Positions 8,696-16,068 of a stretch of 64,000 nt of DNA are shown here, piece after piece. The first letter of the stretch is position 1; each line of letters begins with the position of its first letter. The notes under the pieces are model-generated. The model worked only from the letters and a program-made list of their open reading frames with translations. It ran no database searches and had not been told where the DNA came from. Origin of the DNA: Alphaproteobacteria bacterium (GTDB taxonomy: Bacteria; Myxococcota_A; UBA796; GCA-2862545); contig JACKET010000001.1 in assembly GCA_020632875.1 (NCBI GenBank), positions 124,001 through 188,000 of the forward strand, read 5' to 3'. A program made the translations under genes and the position numbers.

Positions 8696-9638
8696 GGGTG
8701 CCCCCCATGGCCGCGGCGCGCTGCTGGCCGGTCGGACGGAGCGTCTCCCAGACGAACACATGCACGTCGAGCAGCGTGGGAGGGGAGAGCCCTGCGGCGA
8801 CGAGCTTGTCGCGTGTCGCTTCGAGGATCCGGCGGGCACGTCGGTAGCCCGCGATCGACGGGATCTGCGGGAGCTTCGACGGTCGGACGCTCCGGGACTG
8901 GAGCTGGATCACGCGACGCCGGACGACCACGTGGCGGTTGGGCGCCACGAGTCCCATGAGCGTCGTCGCGACCCGCCAGCCGACGCGGATCCCGAGGGCG
9001 TCGAGTGCGCGCAGCCAGTCGTCGAAACGGGCTCCGAAGCGGGCTTCGCCGCCGATCAGCGCGAGGATCGCGCGCCCGAGCTCGAGGCGTTGCTCGCCCG
9101 CCAGCTCGGCCAGCTCGAGGTGCTTTCGCTTCGTCACGAAATCCGTCGCCCCGAGGACCTCGATGCCGAGGTCGGCCGCGTCCGCGGGGCTCTTCCGACC
9201 TCGGAGGGCGCGCGCTCGCGCCACGGCACCCGCGAGCGACGAGCGCGGAGGCGCGTCCGCGCCCCATGCACGCTGGTACGTCGCACCGCCGAAGCCATCG
9301 GGGAACTGCGCGAGGAAGAGGTCGATCTGGCGGGCGAAGGACATCACCGGCGGTTCGGACGGGGCGTCGAGCGCGGCCGCTTCGGCCCCTTCGCCCACGA
9401 CCCGCTCGAAGACGGCACCGATGTCGGTCCCGTCCTCATCGACAGGAACGAGGAGGTCGTAGAAGCCTCGCTTGAACGCTCGCATCTCGCCATCCTCGAA
9501 CTGGAGTCGGCGCCGCGTTCGCTCCTCGCGGACCCACACCCCGACGCCCCAGTCCGGACGCACGCTGTGGCGGAACAGGCGATCGCGCGGCTCGAGCGCG
9601 TGGGGGTCGATGCGCCTTCCGTCGTCGGCTCCGCTCAT
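8685..9638 (-). CDS. DUF3553-like protein with uncharacterised C-terminal helical domain
   Basis: This is a 317-residue cytoplasmic protein. The N-terminus (about 16-62: DRLFRHSVRPDWGVGVWV, LQFEDGEMRAFKRG) resembles DUF3553, a small SH3-like beta domain. The rest is helical. Near the C-terminus the segment RVATTLMGLVAPNRHVVVRR followed by LLDVHVFVWETL matches a pattern I have seen in uncharacterised bacterial proteins, but I cannot name it. The start ATG at 9638 overlaps the stop of the 66-residue gene by 4 nt, and its own end overlaps the NYN gene by 11 nt. This suggests a shared nucleic-acid-related function with the NYN-LOTUS protein. No catalytic motif is evident. Confidence 0.8.
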   Translation of the reverse strand: MSGADDGRRIDPHALEPRDRLFRHSVRPDWGVGVWVREERTRRRLQFEDGEMRAFKRGFYDLLVPVDEDGTDIGAVFERVVGEGAEAAALDAPSEPPVMSFARQIDLFLAQFPDGFGGATYQRAWGADAPPRSSLAGAVARARALRGRKSPADAADLGIEVLGATDFVTKRKHLELAELAGEQRLELGRAILALIGGEARFGARFDDWLRALDALGIRVGWRVATTLMGLVAPNRHVVVRRRVIQLQSRSVRPSKLPQIPSIAGYRRARRILEATRDKLVAAGLSPPTLLDVHVFVWETLRPTGQQRAAAMGGTHGR

Positions 9639-9835
9639 CGCGTGCCCCGCGCATAGTAGGCGTACGAGAGCAGCTCGCCGCGTCGGAAGGTCATCTCGAC
9701 GCGCTCGTCGTGCCGCTGGAGCTCGACGGGTCTCCACGTGCGCTGGGACAACGCACGCGCCCGTCGGACGGCGTTCGCACGCCCCATGACGACGATGGGG
9801 TCGAGTCGGCCGTACTGGATCGTGAACGTCTTCAT
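9635..9835 (-). CDS. Small basic protein (66 aa) in the NYN-LOTUS gene run
   Basis: This 66-residue protein starts MKTFTIQYGRLDPIVVMG and is rich in Arg (RANAVRRARALSQRT). It shows no signal peptide or membrane segment, so it is cytoplasmic and possibly nucleic-acid binding. Its reality is supported by position: a 4-nt ATGA overlap with the gene before it and another 4-nt overlap with the gene after it. Two such exact couplings are unlikely for a spurious frame. I do not recognise a family. Confidence 0.72.
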   Translation of the reverse strand: MKTFTIQYGRLDPIVVMGRANAVRRARALSQRTWRPVELQRHDERVEMTFRRGELLSYAYYARGTR

Positions 9836-10026
9836 GCGGCGCCCCCGAAGTCGAGGGTTCGCTGAACGTCGCCCGCGCGGGTCTCGATGACGAGGGGGAC
9901 GGCGAGGTCCTTCGCCGCAGCGGTGGCCGCCACCACGGCCTTCTTCTTGGTGGAGACCGTCCACGCAGGCTCCGGCAGGCCGTCCACGACGAGGCTCCAG
10001 CCGTCGTCGTCGGCGCGGACGGTCAT
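9832..10026 (-). CDS. Small DUF2188-like protein (64 aa)
   Basis: This 64-residue protein has a DUF2188-like plan: a short strand pair (DDDGWSLVVDGLPEPAWTVS), a helix built on STKKKAVVAATAAAKDL, and a final strand with a hydrophobic/basic pattern. DUF2188 proteins are small beta-alpha-beta proteins of unknown role. The ATG at 10026 has only a weak ribosome site. The same frame stays open upstream (with an Arg/Gln-rich stretch) as far as a stop about 70 nt before, but contains no ATG, GTG or TTG there, so this start is the best choice. The stop overlaps the next start by 4 nt. Confidence 0.7.
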   Translation of the reverse strand: MTVRADDDGWSLVVDGLPEPAWTVSTKKKAVVAATAAAKDLAVPLVIETRAGDVQRTLDFGGAA

Positions 10027-10173
10027 GCGCTCGATCGCCGTGGGCCGGTTGGCCTGTGCCTGCCGCTGGATGCGCCGTGGCGGAGCATCTGCATCGGATT
10101 TCAGGAAGTAGAGATGGGAGAAGCGGATTCGGGCTCGGGCCAGGATGGCGGCCTCCTCGGTTCGGGTTGGGGT

Positions 10174-11214
10174 TCAGTGATCGTGGCGCGCGAGGTCGAT
10201 GACCCGGACGGGCCCGTCCTTGCGGTGGAGGACGAGGCGTGACGCTCCGAAGTGCCGGGCGTCGCGGGCCATCTGCGCGGGCGTGTCGTAGAGCCGCGCC
10301 GGGAGCGGGTGGCGCCCGCGGGCGGTGAGCCACCAGTGCGACATGCCCTGGATTCCGTGCAGGGTATCCGGGTGCGGTGCCGGCAACGGCAGGCCGAACA
10401 GCCAGCTGCGCCACGGCAGGCGGGGTCGGTCGGGGTGCGCGCGGGCGGTGCGGGCGTGGTTCAGGATGGCGACGAGGAGCACGCCTCCGGCGGTGTTCCC
10501 GGCCAGCGTGATCAGCAGGTGCCGCGCGGCGAGCGCGGGTGTGGCGACGCCGACCTGCACGGCCCAGGCCGCTTCGACCGAGCCCACCACGACGTGCTCG
10601 AGGTGCAGCAGGGGCATGACGGCCGTGCAGGCCCAGAGGACCGGAATCGTCGCCGACCCGTCCATGCGGTGGATCAGCCAGACCATCCCGGCCACCAGCC
10701 AGCCCGCGAGCAACGCCCGCGCGAAGATCGCGAACGCCGGCACGTGCGCGTCGAGCGTGAGCATCGCGAGCCCCGCCTCGGCCACCGGATCCGGCAGCAC
10801 GCCGGGCACGCCGAGGAAGGCGCCGACGACCAGCGCCCCGGCGAGGTTCCCGACGAGCACGATCGACCAGAGCCGCAGCAGCGACGGGACCGTGTCGAGC
10901 CGCTCCAGCACGCGTGCGACCGGTGGGAGCGTGTTCTCGGTGAACAGCTGGTAGCGCCCGCCCACCACGATCAGGAAGCCGAGCGGGTAGGCGAAGGCGG
11001 TGGCCAGCCCCGCCCAGCTCGTCGGTACCGCCGCGGCAGCCGCGGCCCCCGCGAGGAACGAGAACGAGATCGCGAGCCCCGCCCCCACCGCGCTCCAGAA
11101 CAGGCTCGCGGAGGGCGCGTGGGCTTCGATCCCGGCCTCGGTGACGAGGTCGTGGTGCAGACGGTCGACGAAGGGGAGCGGGGCGCCGGCCGTCGGGTCG
11201 GCGTCGGGGCTCAT
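10174..11214 (-). CDS. Formate/nitrite transporter (FNT) family channel with C-terminal extension
   Basis: This is a 346-residue inner-membrane channel of the FNT family, which passes formate, nitrite or hydrosulfide. Six hydrophobic segments are visible between about residues 38 and 265. Signature runs are FWSAVGAGLAISFSFLAG near the N-terminus, GGRYQLFTENTL after the second helix, and VLVGNLAGALVVGAFLG. FNT proteins are usually 270-290 residues. Here about 65 extra residues follow the last helix and form a cytoplasmic tail (RLYDTPAQMARDARHFGAS, PVRVIDLARHD) of unknown role. The start overlaps the stop of the ferritin-like gene by 4 nt, so the two are co-translated. The substrate is not determinable. 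Confidence 0.9.
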   Translation of the reverse strand: MSPDADPTAGAPLPFVDRLHHDLVTEAGIEAHAPSASLFWSAVGAGLAISFSFLAGAAAAAAVPTSWAGLATAFAYPLGFLIVVGGRYQLFTENTLPPVARVLERLDTVPSLLRLWSIVLVGNLAGALVVGAFLGVPGVLPDPVAEAGLAMLTLDAHVPAFAIFARALLAGWLVAGMVWLIHRMDGSATIPVLWACTAVMPLLHLEHVVVGSVEAAWAVQVGVATPALAARHLLITLAGNTAGGVLLVAILNHARTARAHPDRPRLPWRSWLFGLPLPAPHPDTLHGIQGMSHWWLTARGRHPLPARLYDTPAQMARDARHFGASRLVLHRKDGPVRVIDLARHDH

Positions 11215-11753
11215 GCGCCGGACCTCGCGGAGTCGGCGAGTGTCTGCATGTCACGCGCGTGCCGTTCCTCGGTCGCGAGGATCTCCTCGAGCACGCGGCG
11301 GGTCGTCGGATCGCGGTCGCCGAGCCACTGGATCGCACCGCGGTAGAGCTCGACCGCGCGGCGCTCCGCGTCGACCTGATATGCGAGCATGGCCTCGAGT
11401 GTGGTCGAGCCGTCGAACGGCGAGTGGGAGCGTGCGTTCAGGGTGTCGGGCTCGAGATCGGGCATTGCACCCAGCTCGTCGAGCCGCTTCATCAGGAGGC
11501 GCGCGTGGGCGAGCTCTTCGGCGGCATGTTCCGCGAACTCCTCGGCGGCGACGGCCTCTCGCAGGCCACCCGCGGCGGCCGCGTGCGCGGTGTAGGACAG
11601 GAACGACACGATCTCGGACGCGAGCGCGTGGTCGAGCATCTGGACCACCCGGTCGGCATCGACGAGGTACGAGGTCGTGAAAGGACCCTCGGAGCGGTTG
11701 TTCCCGAGGTCGGCAGCGATGGAGCGGACAGGTTTGCTTGTTTCGGCGTAGAT
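11211..11753 (-). CDS. Ferritin-like di-iron protein, probable rare ATC start
   Basis: This is a bacterioferritin/rubrerythrin-like four-helix protein. The carboxylate/His pattern is present: LASE in helix A, EELAH in helix B, DAER in helix C and EERHA in helix D, which suggests a di-iron centre. An AGGAGGA ribosome site lies at 11757-11763, and the first in-frame codon at suitable distance is ATC (11753), giving 180 residues. No ATG, GTG or TTG is near it. The first in-frame ATG is at 11639, which would cut into the first helix and lack a ribosome site. A rare ATC start or a local sequence error are the options. It is expressed from the consensus promoter upstream and coupled to the FNT gene. 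Confidence 0.78.
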   Translation of the reverse strand: MYAETSKPVRSIAADLGNNRSEGPFTTSYLVDADRVVQMLDHALASEIVSFLSYTAHAAAAGGLREAVAAEEFAEHAAEELAHARLLMKRLDELGAMPDLEPDTLNARSHSPFDGSTTLEAMLAYQVDAERRAVELYRGAIQWLGDRDPTTRRVLEEILATEERHARDMQTLADSARSGA

Positions 11754-11778
11754 GGTTCCTCCTCGTGGTTGGCAGTTT

Positions 11779-11807
11779 ATAATAAGGCAGACATATCGGG
11801 CTGTCAA
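11779..11807 (-). promoter_or_regulatory. Near-consensus sigma-70 promoter for the ferritin-like/FNT run
   Basis: On the minus strand TTGACA (11807-11802) and TATTAT (11784-11779) are separated by exactly 17 bp. This is almost the textbook promoter, and rare in such GC-rich DNA. Transcription would start near 11772, leaving a leader of about 20 nt before the ATC start, with the AGGAGGA ribosome site inside it. A CTGCC direct repeat (15-bp period) brackets the -10 element and might be an operator. Confidence 0.85.
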
Positions 11808-11953
11808 GGACGGCGCTCCCCGGGTCGCCTCGCCACCGGCCCCGCCAGCGTCGTCCACCGCGGGCGATCGCCGGGGCCCCGCGATCCCGGGCGTGGAACC
11901 ACGACCGGTCGATCGGCGCGGTCGGTCGTGCCATCCTGCGGCGGGAGGCCGCG

Positions 11954-13006
11954 ATGCCGACGTACGAGATGTTCTGGGACTGCGACCGGTGCGGCACCGA
12001 GAAGCTGCTCGGCAAGACGCACCGCCACTGTCCGAACTGTGGTGCACCGCAGGATCCCGGCCGCCGCTACTTCCCGCCCGAGGAAGAGAAGGTCGCGGTC
12101 GAAGACCACAAGTACGTGGGCGCTGATCGGCGCTGCGTGTCGTGCGACACGCCCAACTCCGCGGCGGCCGAGTTCTGCACGAACTGCGGCAACGCGCTGG
12201 AGGGGGCCGGCTCGGTCTCGATGAAGGCCGAGGTCGAGGCGGGCATGCAGTCGGGCACGCGCAAGCCCGCGAAGGCGCCCGATCCCGGCCCCGCGAAGAA
12301 GCCCGAGGCCTCGGGCGGCAGCGGAGCGGGCGCGGCGGCCGCGGGCATGGGGTTGTTCGGCATGGGCTGCCTCGGGCTCGTGGCCGTGGTGTTCGTCGGC
12401 TTCCTGATCGTGTGCCTGCTGAACCTCTTCTGGACGGAGTCCGCCGATCTCACCGTGAAGGGCCACACGTGGACGCGGTCCATCGAGCTCGAGAAGCTGT
12501 CGGTGAGCAACGAGAGCGACTGGTGCAACGAGATGCCCGCGAACGCGAAGAACGTGAAGCGCACCGAGAAGAAGAAGTCCTCGAAGAAGGTGAAGGACGG
12601 CGAGGACTGCAAGACCAAGAACGTCGATCAGGGCGACGGCACGTTCAAGACGAAGAAGGAGTGCACCCCGCGGTACCGCGAAGAGCCCGTGATGGCGGCC
12701 TGGTGCAGCTGGGAGGCCGAGAAGTGGAAGACCTTCGACACGAAGAAGTCCACGGGCACCGGCCTCGACTCGAAGCCCGAGTGGCCGAAGGTCAGCGTCG
12801 ACACGTGCCAGACGCTCGGCTGCAGCCGGCAGGGCGAGAAGAAGGAGGTCTACACCGTCGAGCTCGCCGAGGCGGACGGCTCGAAGCACACGTGCGACCT
12901 GAAGGAGCCGAAGTGGCGCACGATGGCCGTCGGCTCGAAGTGGACGGGCACCAAGGCCGTCCTCACGGGCGGCTTGAAGTGCACCGACCTCGAGCCGGCG
13001 AAGTAG
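11954..13006 (+). CDS. Zinc-ribbon membrane protein
   Basis: This 350-residue protein has two N-terminal zinc ribbons: CDRC with CPNC (residues about 10-32) and CVSC with CTNC (about 62-80). A low-complexity Ala/Pro/Lys/Gly linker follows, then one hydrophobic segment around residues 135-160 (GCLGLVAVVFVGFLIVCLL). The C-terminal 190 residues are Lys-rich with several Cys (EDCKTKN, TKKECTPRY) and presumably lie outside the cytoplasm. GGGAGG 5 nt before the ATG sets the start. I do not recognise the outer domain. The topology resembles that of many bacterial proteins with zinc-ribbon N-termini and unknown sensors. It stands alone between divergent neighbours. Confidence 0.8.
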   Translation: MPTYEMFWDCDRCGTEKLLGKTHRHCPNCGAPQDPGRRYFPPEEEKVAVEDHKYVGADRRCVSCDTPNSAAAEFCTNCGNALEGAGSVSMKAEVEAGMQSGTRKPAKAPDPGPAKKPEASGGSGAGAAAAGMGLFGMGCLGLVAVVFVGFLIVCLLNLFWTESADLTVKGHTWTRSIELEKLSVSNESDWCNEMPANAKNVKRTEKKKSSKKVKDGEDCKTKNVDQGDGTFKTKKECTPRYREEPVMAAWCSWEAEKWKTFDTKKSTGTGLDSKPEWPKVSVDTCQTLGCSRQGEKKEVYTVELAEADGSKHTCDLKEPKWRTMAVGSKWTGTKAVLTGGLKCTDLEPAK

Positions 13007-13072
13007 CACCCCGCTCGGGACGGATTCCACCAGCCAGCGGAGGGCCGCCAGCTCGCCTCGGGTGAAGCGCGG

Positions 13073-13201
13073 TCAGAGACCGCCGTTCATCCGGTAGAAC
13101 CCGAGGAGCCCCGTCACGATCCAGGCGAACAGGCCACCTGGGACGGCGAGCAGGACCCCGACGAGCACGGCTTCTCTGAGACTGGGCTGGTCACTGGACA
13201 T
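13073..13201 (-). CDS. Small membrane protein (42 aa) upstream of the sigma-factor gene end
   Basis: A 43-codon frame starts at ATG 13201 with a TAAGG-type ribosome site and encodes MSSDQPSLREA followed by one hydrophobic segment (VLVGVLLAVPGGLFAWIVTG) and a short RMNGGL tail. The amphipathic start plus single helix is typical of bona fide small membrane proteins. It lies 84 nt beyond the end of the sigma-factor gene on the same strand, so the two may share a transcript. No family is recognised and the function is unknown. Confidence rests on composition and ribosome site only. Confidence 0.6.
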   Translation of the reverse strand: MSSDQPSLREAVLVGVLLAVPGGLFAWIVTGLLGFYRMNGGL

Positions 13202-13285
13202 GCCTTACCGTCGCACTGTCGATCCCGGTCTGCACTGACACGGGAATTACACCCGCGAGGGCCGGCGTCGGACCGATCGAACGGG

Positions 13286-14152
13286 TCAGGCGGCCCAGGA
13301 GAGGTCGCCGGCCCAGCCCTCGAGGAACGTGCGGAAGCTCTTCACGATGCGGGCCTCGAGCTGGCGCGCACGCTCGCGCGAGATCCCGAACCGCCGCCCG
13401 AGATCGGCGAGCGAGACGGGGTCGTCGCTCGTCACGCGCTCGAAGAAGATCACCTGGTCGCGCTCGACCTCGAGGGTGTCGGCGAAGGCGACCACCGCGT
13501 CGCCGAGGCGGCTCGACAGCTCGCGGAGGGCGGCCTCGTCTTCGGGGGTGTGCCCGTCGTCGTCGGAGATGCGCTCGGCCAGCGCGAGCTGCCCGTCGGG
13601 CTGCGGCGCGTTGAAGCCGTCTTCGTGGTAGGTCGTGAGCAACTCGGCGCGCTCGACCTCGGCCACGGTGGCGTCGCAGGCGGCCGCGAGGCTCGCGAGG
13701 TCGCACGGCAGCCCGAGGGTCTCGCGGTGCTCGCGCTCGCGGGCGAGGCGGTGCGCGAGCTCGCGGGTGGGCCGGCCCACGCGGACGATCCGGTGGTGCG
13801 AGCTGACCCACGCGAGCATCCGGGCCCGCGCCCAGTAGCGGGAGTACGCCGAGAACGGGATGCCCCGCGTGGGGTCGAACCGGTGCAGCGCATCGAGCAG
13901 GCCCGCGTTGCCCTCCTGGATGAGGTCGAACGCGAGATCGGTCTGCACGCGCAGGCGCATGGCGACCTGGATCACGACGTACAGGTGCGCGGCGACGAGC
14001 TCTTCACCGGCCTGTCGGTCGCCGTCGCGGAAGCGGCGTGCGAGCTCGAGGCCCTGGTCGTCGTCGACGCGGGGGATGGCCCGGACGTACTTGAACCAGC
14101 GCTTTGTCGTTTCGTCCTGGGCGTGTCGGGGAGAACGGACGAGCGCCGTCAT
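13286..14152 (-). CDS. Sigma-70 family RNA polymerase sigma factor, RpoH-like
   Basis: This alternative sigma factor of 288 residues lacks region 1.1. Region 2 is clear (FDLIQEGNAGLLDALHRFDP, then IPFSAYSRYWARARMLAWV), as is the helix-turn-helix of region 4.2 near the C-terminus (VSLADLGRRFGISRERARQL). The overall size and the WARARM/HHRIVRVG segment resemble heat-shock sigma factors (RpoH group), though the -10 recognition residues differ enough that the regulon cannot be predicted. GGAGGA lies 4 nt before ATG 14152. An upstream in-frame TTG (14209) has no such site. The gene is divergent from the Bat operon, so the two share a 132-bp control region. No anti-sigma factor adjoins. Confidence 0.87.
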   Translation of the reverse strand: MTALVRSPRHAQDETTKRWFKYVRAIPRVDDDQGLELARRFRDGDRQAGEELVAAHLYVVIQVAMRLRVQTDLAFDLIQEGNAGLLDALHRFDPTRGIPFSAYSRYWARARMLAWVSSHHRIVRVGRPTRELAHRLAREREHRETLGLPCDLASLAAACDATVAEVERAELLTTYHEDGFNAPQPDGQLALAERISDDDGHTPEDEAALRELSSRLGDAVVAFADTLEVERDQVIFFERVTSDDPVSLADLGRRFGISRERARQLEARIVKSFRTFLEGWAGDLSWAA

Positions 14153-14284
14153 CAGTTCCTCCAGAGAACGCTTCGGGCGGTGGTTAGGCACCTGCCAGAA
14201 GCCCGTCAAGGGATCGCGTGGAGCGGTGGGGCGCCACGCGGGGGGCCTCTACTAGCGACGGCATCCGCGCCTGTCGAACGTGAT

Positions 14285-15166
14285 ATGCAGAGCGGCATGC
14301 CGACCCTGACCGCCGAGGAACTGCGCGAGCTGCGCCGCTTGCACATGGTGGCCGGCAAGAAGGTCGACTCGCTCTTCGCCGGCGACTACCGCTCGGCCGT
14401 CCGCGGCCAGGGCATGGAGTTCGAAGAGGTCCGCGAGTACATGCCGGGCGACGACGTGCGGCACATCGACTGGAACGTGACGGCCCGCTCGGGCGAGCCG
14501 TACATCAAGGTGTTCCGCGAAGAGCGCCAGCTCACCGTGCTCCTGCTGGTCGACGTGAGCGGCTCCACGCGCGTGGGCTCGGGCGGCCGCGACGGGCGCA
14601 CCGACCGCAGGCTGCAGATCGCCCGTGTGGCCGGGGGTATCGCGTACGCGTCCATCCGGAACCAGGATCGCATCGGCCTCGTCACGTTCACCGACCGCGT
14701 CGAGCAGTTCCTCACGCCCCGCCGCACCCGCGGCCACGTGTGGGCCGTGATCCAGACCGTTTTCGGCGCCGAGGGCATGCACCGGGGCACCAACCTCGTC
14801 GAGCTGTTCCGGTTCGTCCGCCAGGTGCAGCGGCGGCGGGCCGTCATCATCGTCGTCTCCGACTTCCTCGACGACCGCCCGTGGGACAGCCTGCTCGGCT
14901 CGCTCGCGCGCCGGCACAAGGTGCACGCGATGCTCGTGCACGACCGGCTCGACGAAGGGCTCGGCCGGCTCGGCCTGGTCGAGGTCGTCGACGCCGAGAC
15001 GGGCCGCACGATGCTCGTCGACGGTCGCGCCTATCGCGGGCACCGCACGGTCGAAGAGCGGCTGCGCCGGATCCGCCGGATGGGCGCGGGTGCCGTCGCG
15101 ATCGACACGGCCGACGACCCCTACGTGCAGCTCCACACCTACTTCCAGCAGCAGGCGAGGCGCTGA
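14285..15166 (+). CDS. DUF58 protein, first gene of the Bat operon
   Basis: This 293-residue DUF58 protein is a cytoplasmic relative of von Willebrand proteins that normally works with a MoxR-type AAA ATPase. The N-terminal motif FAGDYRSAVRGQGMEFEEVR, with YMPGDDVRHIDWNVTARSG after it, is diagnostic for DUF58. A MIDAS-like DVSGST follows at about residue 93, and VVSDFLDDRPW later. ATG at 14285 is used here, and ATG 14297 is an equal candidate because neither has a clear ribosome site. The stop overlaps the next start by 1 nt (TGATG). It leads seven tightly overlapping genes, but no MoxR gene lies in this window, so the ATPase must be elsewhere if one is needed. Confidence 0.9.
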   Translation: MQSGMPTLTAEELRELRRLHMVAGKKVDSLFAGDYRSAVRGQGMEFEEVREYMPGDDVRHIDWNVTARSGEPYIKVFREERQLTVLLLVDVSGSTRVGSGGRDGRTDRRLQIARVAGGIAYASIRNQDRIGLVTFTDRVEQFLTPRRTRGHVWAVIQTVFGAEGMHRGTNLVELFRFVRQVQRRRAVIIVVSDFLDDRPWDSLLGSLARRHKVHAMLVHDRLDEGLGRLGLVEVVDAETGRTMLVDGRAYRGHRTVEERLRRIRRMGAGAVAIDTADDPYVQLHTYFQQQARR

Positions 15167-16068
15167 TGGGGCGGCTCCCGGGGCCCGCGCTCGCGGGGCT
15201 CGTGCTGATCGGCTGTGGAACCCCGGTCGACGAAGGTCCCGCGGCCCCCATCGAGGTGAAGGCCTGGGCGACCGACCAGCACGCGTCCGGCGGGATGCTG
15301 GTGATCCAGACGACCCACGACGCCGGCCTCACCGTCAGCCTGCCGTCTCCCGAGGTCGAGGGGCTCACGTTCACCGACGAGGGGCTCACCACCGAGTCGC
15401 TCGGCGGGCGCATGGTGCTGACGCAGCGCTTCCGGTTCACGGGGAAGAAGGGGTTCTACGAGGTGCCCCCGCTGGTCGTCAGCGCGGGCGACGTGTCGGG
15501 CGAATCGCGTGCGCTGTGGCTCGACCTCGGGGTGCAGGGCCCCAACGCCGACAAGCTCGCCGACATCGACGATCCGGGCGCGGTCTGGACCCTCCCCGTC
15601 GGCTGGATCTGCGGCGGGATGTCGGTCGCCGGCCTGATGACGGTGGGCCTCGGGTACGGCTTCGTGCGGGTGCTGCGCAAGCCGCGCAAGAAGCCCGTGC
15701 GGCTGGTGCCCCCCGACGTGCGCTGCCTGCGCGCCTGGGAGGCCGTGCGCGCCGACACCGCCCTGTCCGACGACGACAAGGCCAAAGAGCTCTCGCGCAT
15801 CTTCCGCGAGTACGTCGAAGAGGTCCTCGCGTTCCCGGCGGTCTCGTGGACCTCCACCGAGATCCTGGCGCGGCTCGAGGGCATGCAGCACCTGCCCGCG
15901 GGCAACGTGCCGCGCGCGAAGAAGCTGCTCCGCGCCACGGATCTCGTGAAGTACGCCGAGGTCTCGCCCGAGGCCGACTTCTTCGACGACATGGATGCCG
16001 ACCTCCGCGCGTTCGTGAGCAGCACGCGTCCCCGCAGCTGGAGCCCGGAGGGCGCGGGCGATGCATGA
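15166..16068 (+). CDS. Bat-operon membrane-anchored lipoprotein (BatD/DUF4381-like)
   Basis: This 300-residue protein has lipobox GLVLIGC near residues 11-17, a periplasmic beta-sandwich (about 25-130: TVSLPSPEVEGLTF, RFRFTGKKGFYEVPPL), one transmembrane helix (about 143-165), and a cytoplasmic helical tail (about 180-290) with REYVEEVLAFPAVSWTSTEI. This plan fits the small BatD/DUF4381-type proteins placed between DUF58 and VWA genes. It starts inside the DUF58 stop codon and runs 8 nt into the next gene. It probably bridges periplasmic and cytoplasmic parts of the Bat complex. The family call is moderate; the context is strong. Confidence 0.8.
   Translation: MGRLPGPALAGLVLIGCGTPVDEGPAAPIEVKAWATDQHASGGMLVIQTTHDAGLTVSLPSPEVEGLTFTDEGLTTESLGGRMVLTQRFRFTGKKGFYEVPPLVVSAGDVSGESRALWLDLGVQGPNADKLADIDDPGAVWTLPVGWICGGMSVAGLMTVGLGYGFVRVLRKPRKKPVRLVPPDVRCLRAWEAVRADTALSDDDKAKELSRIFREYVEEVLAFPAVSWTSTEILARLEGMQHLPAGNVPRAKKLLRATDLVKYAEVSPEADFFDDMDADLRAFVSSTRPRSWSPEGAGDA

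Noticed and set aside
8900..9640. Helix-hairpin-helix DNA glycosylase call for the DUF3553-like protein
   Set aside because: No HhH or GPD motif could be traced. Only the DUF3553-like start and a conserved unknown C-terminus are supported.
14204..14209. TTG start upstream for the RpoH-like sigma factor, or a TTGACG -35 element there
   Set aside because: The ATG at 14152 has GGAGGA at the right distance. The -10 paired with TTGACG would be TAACCA, which is too weak to claim.
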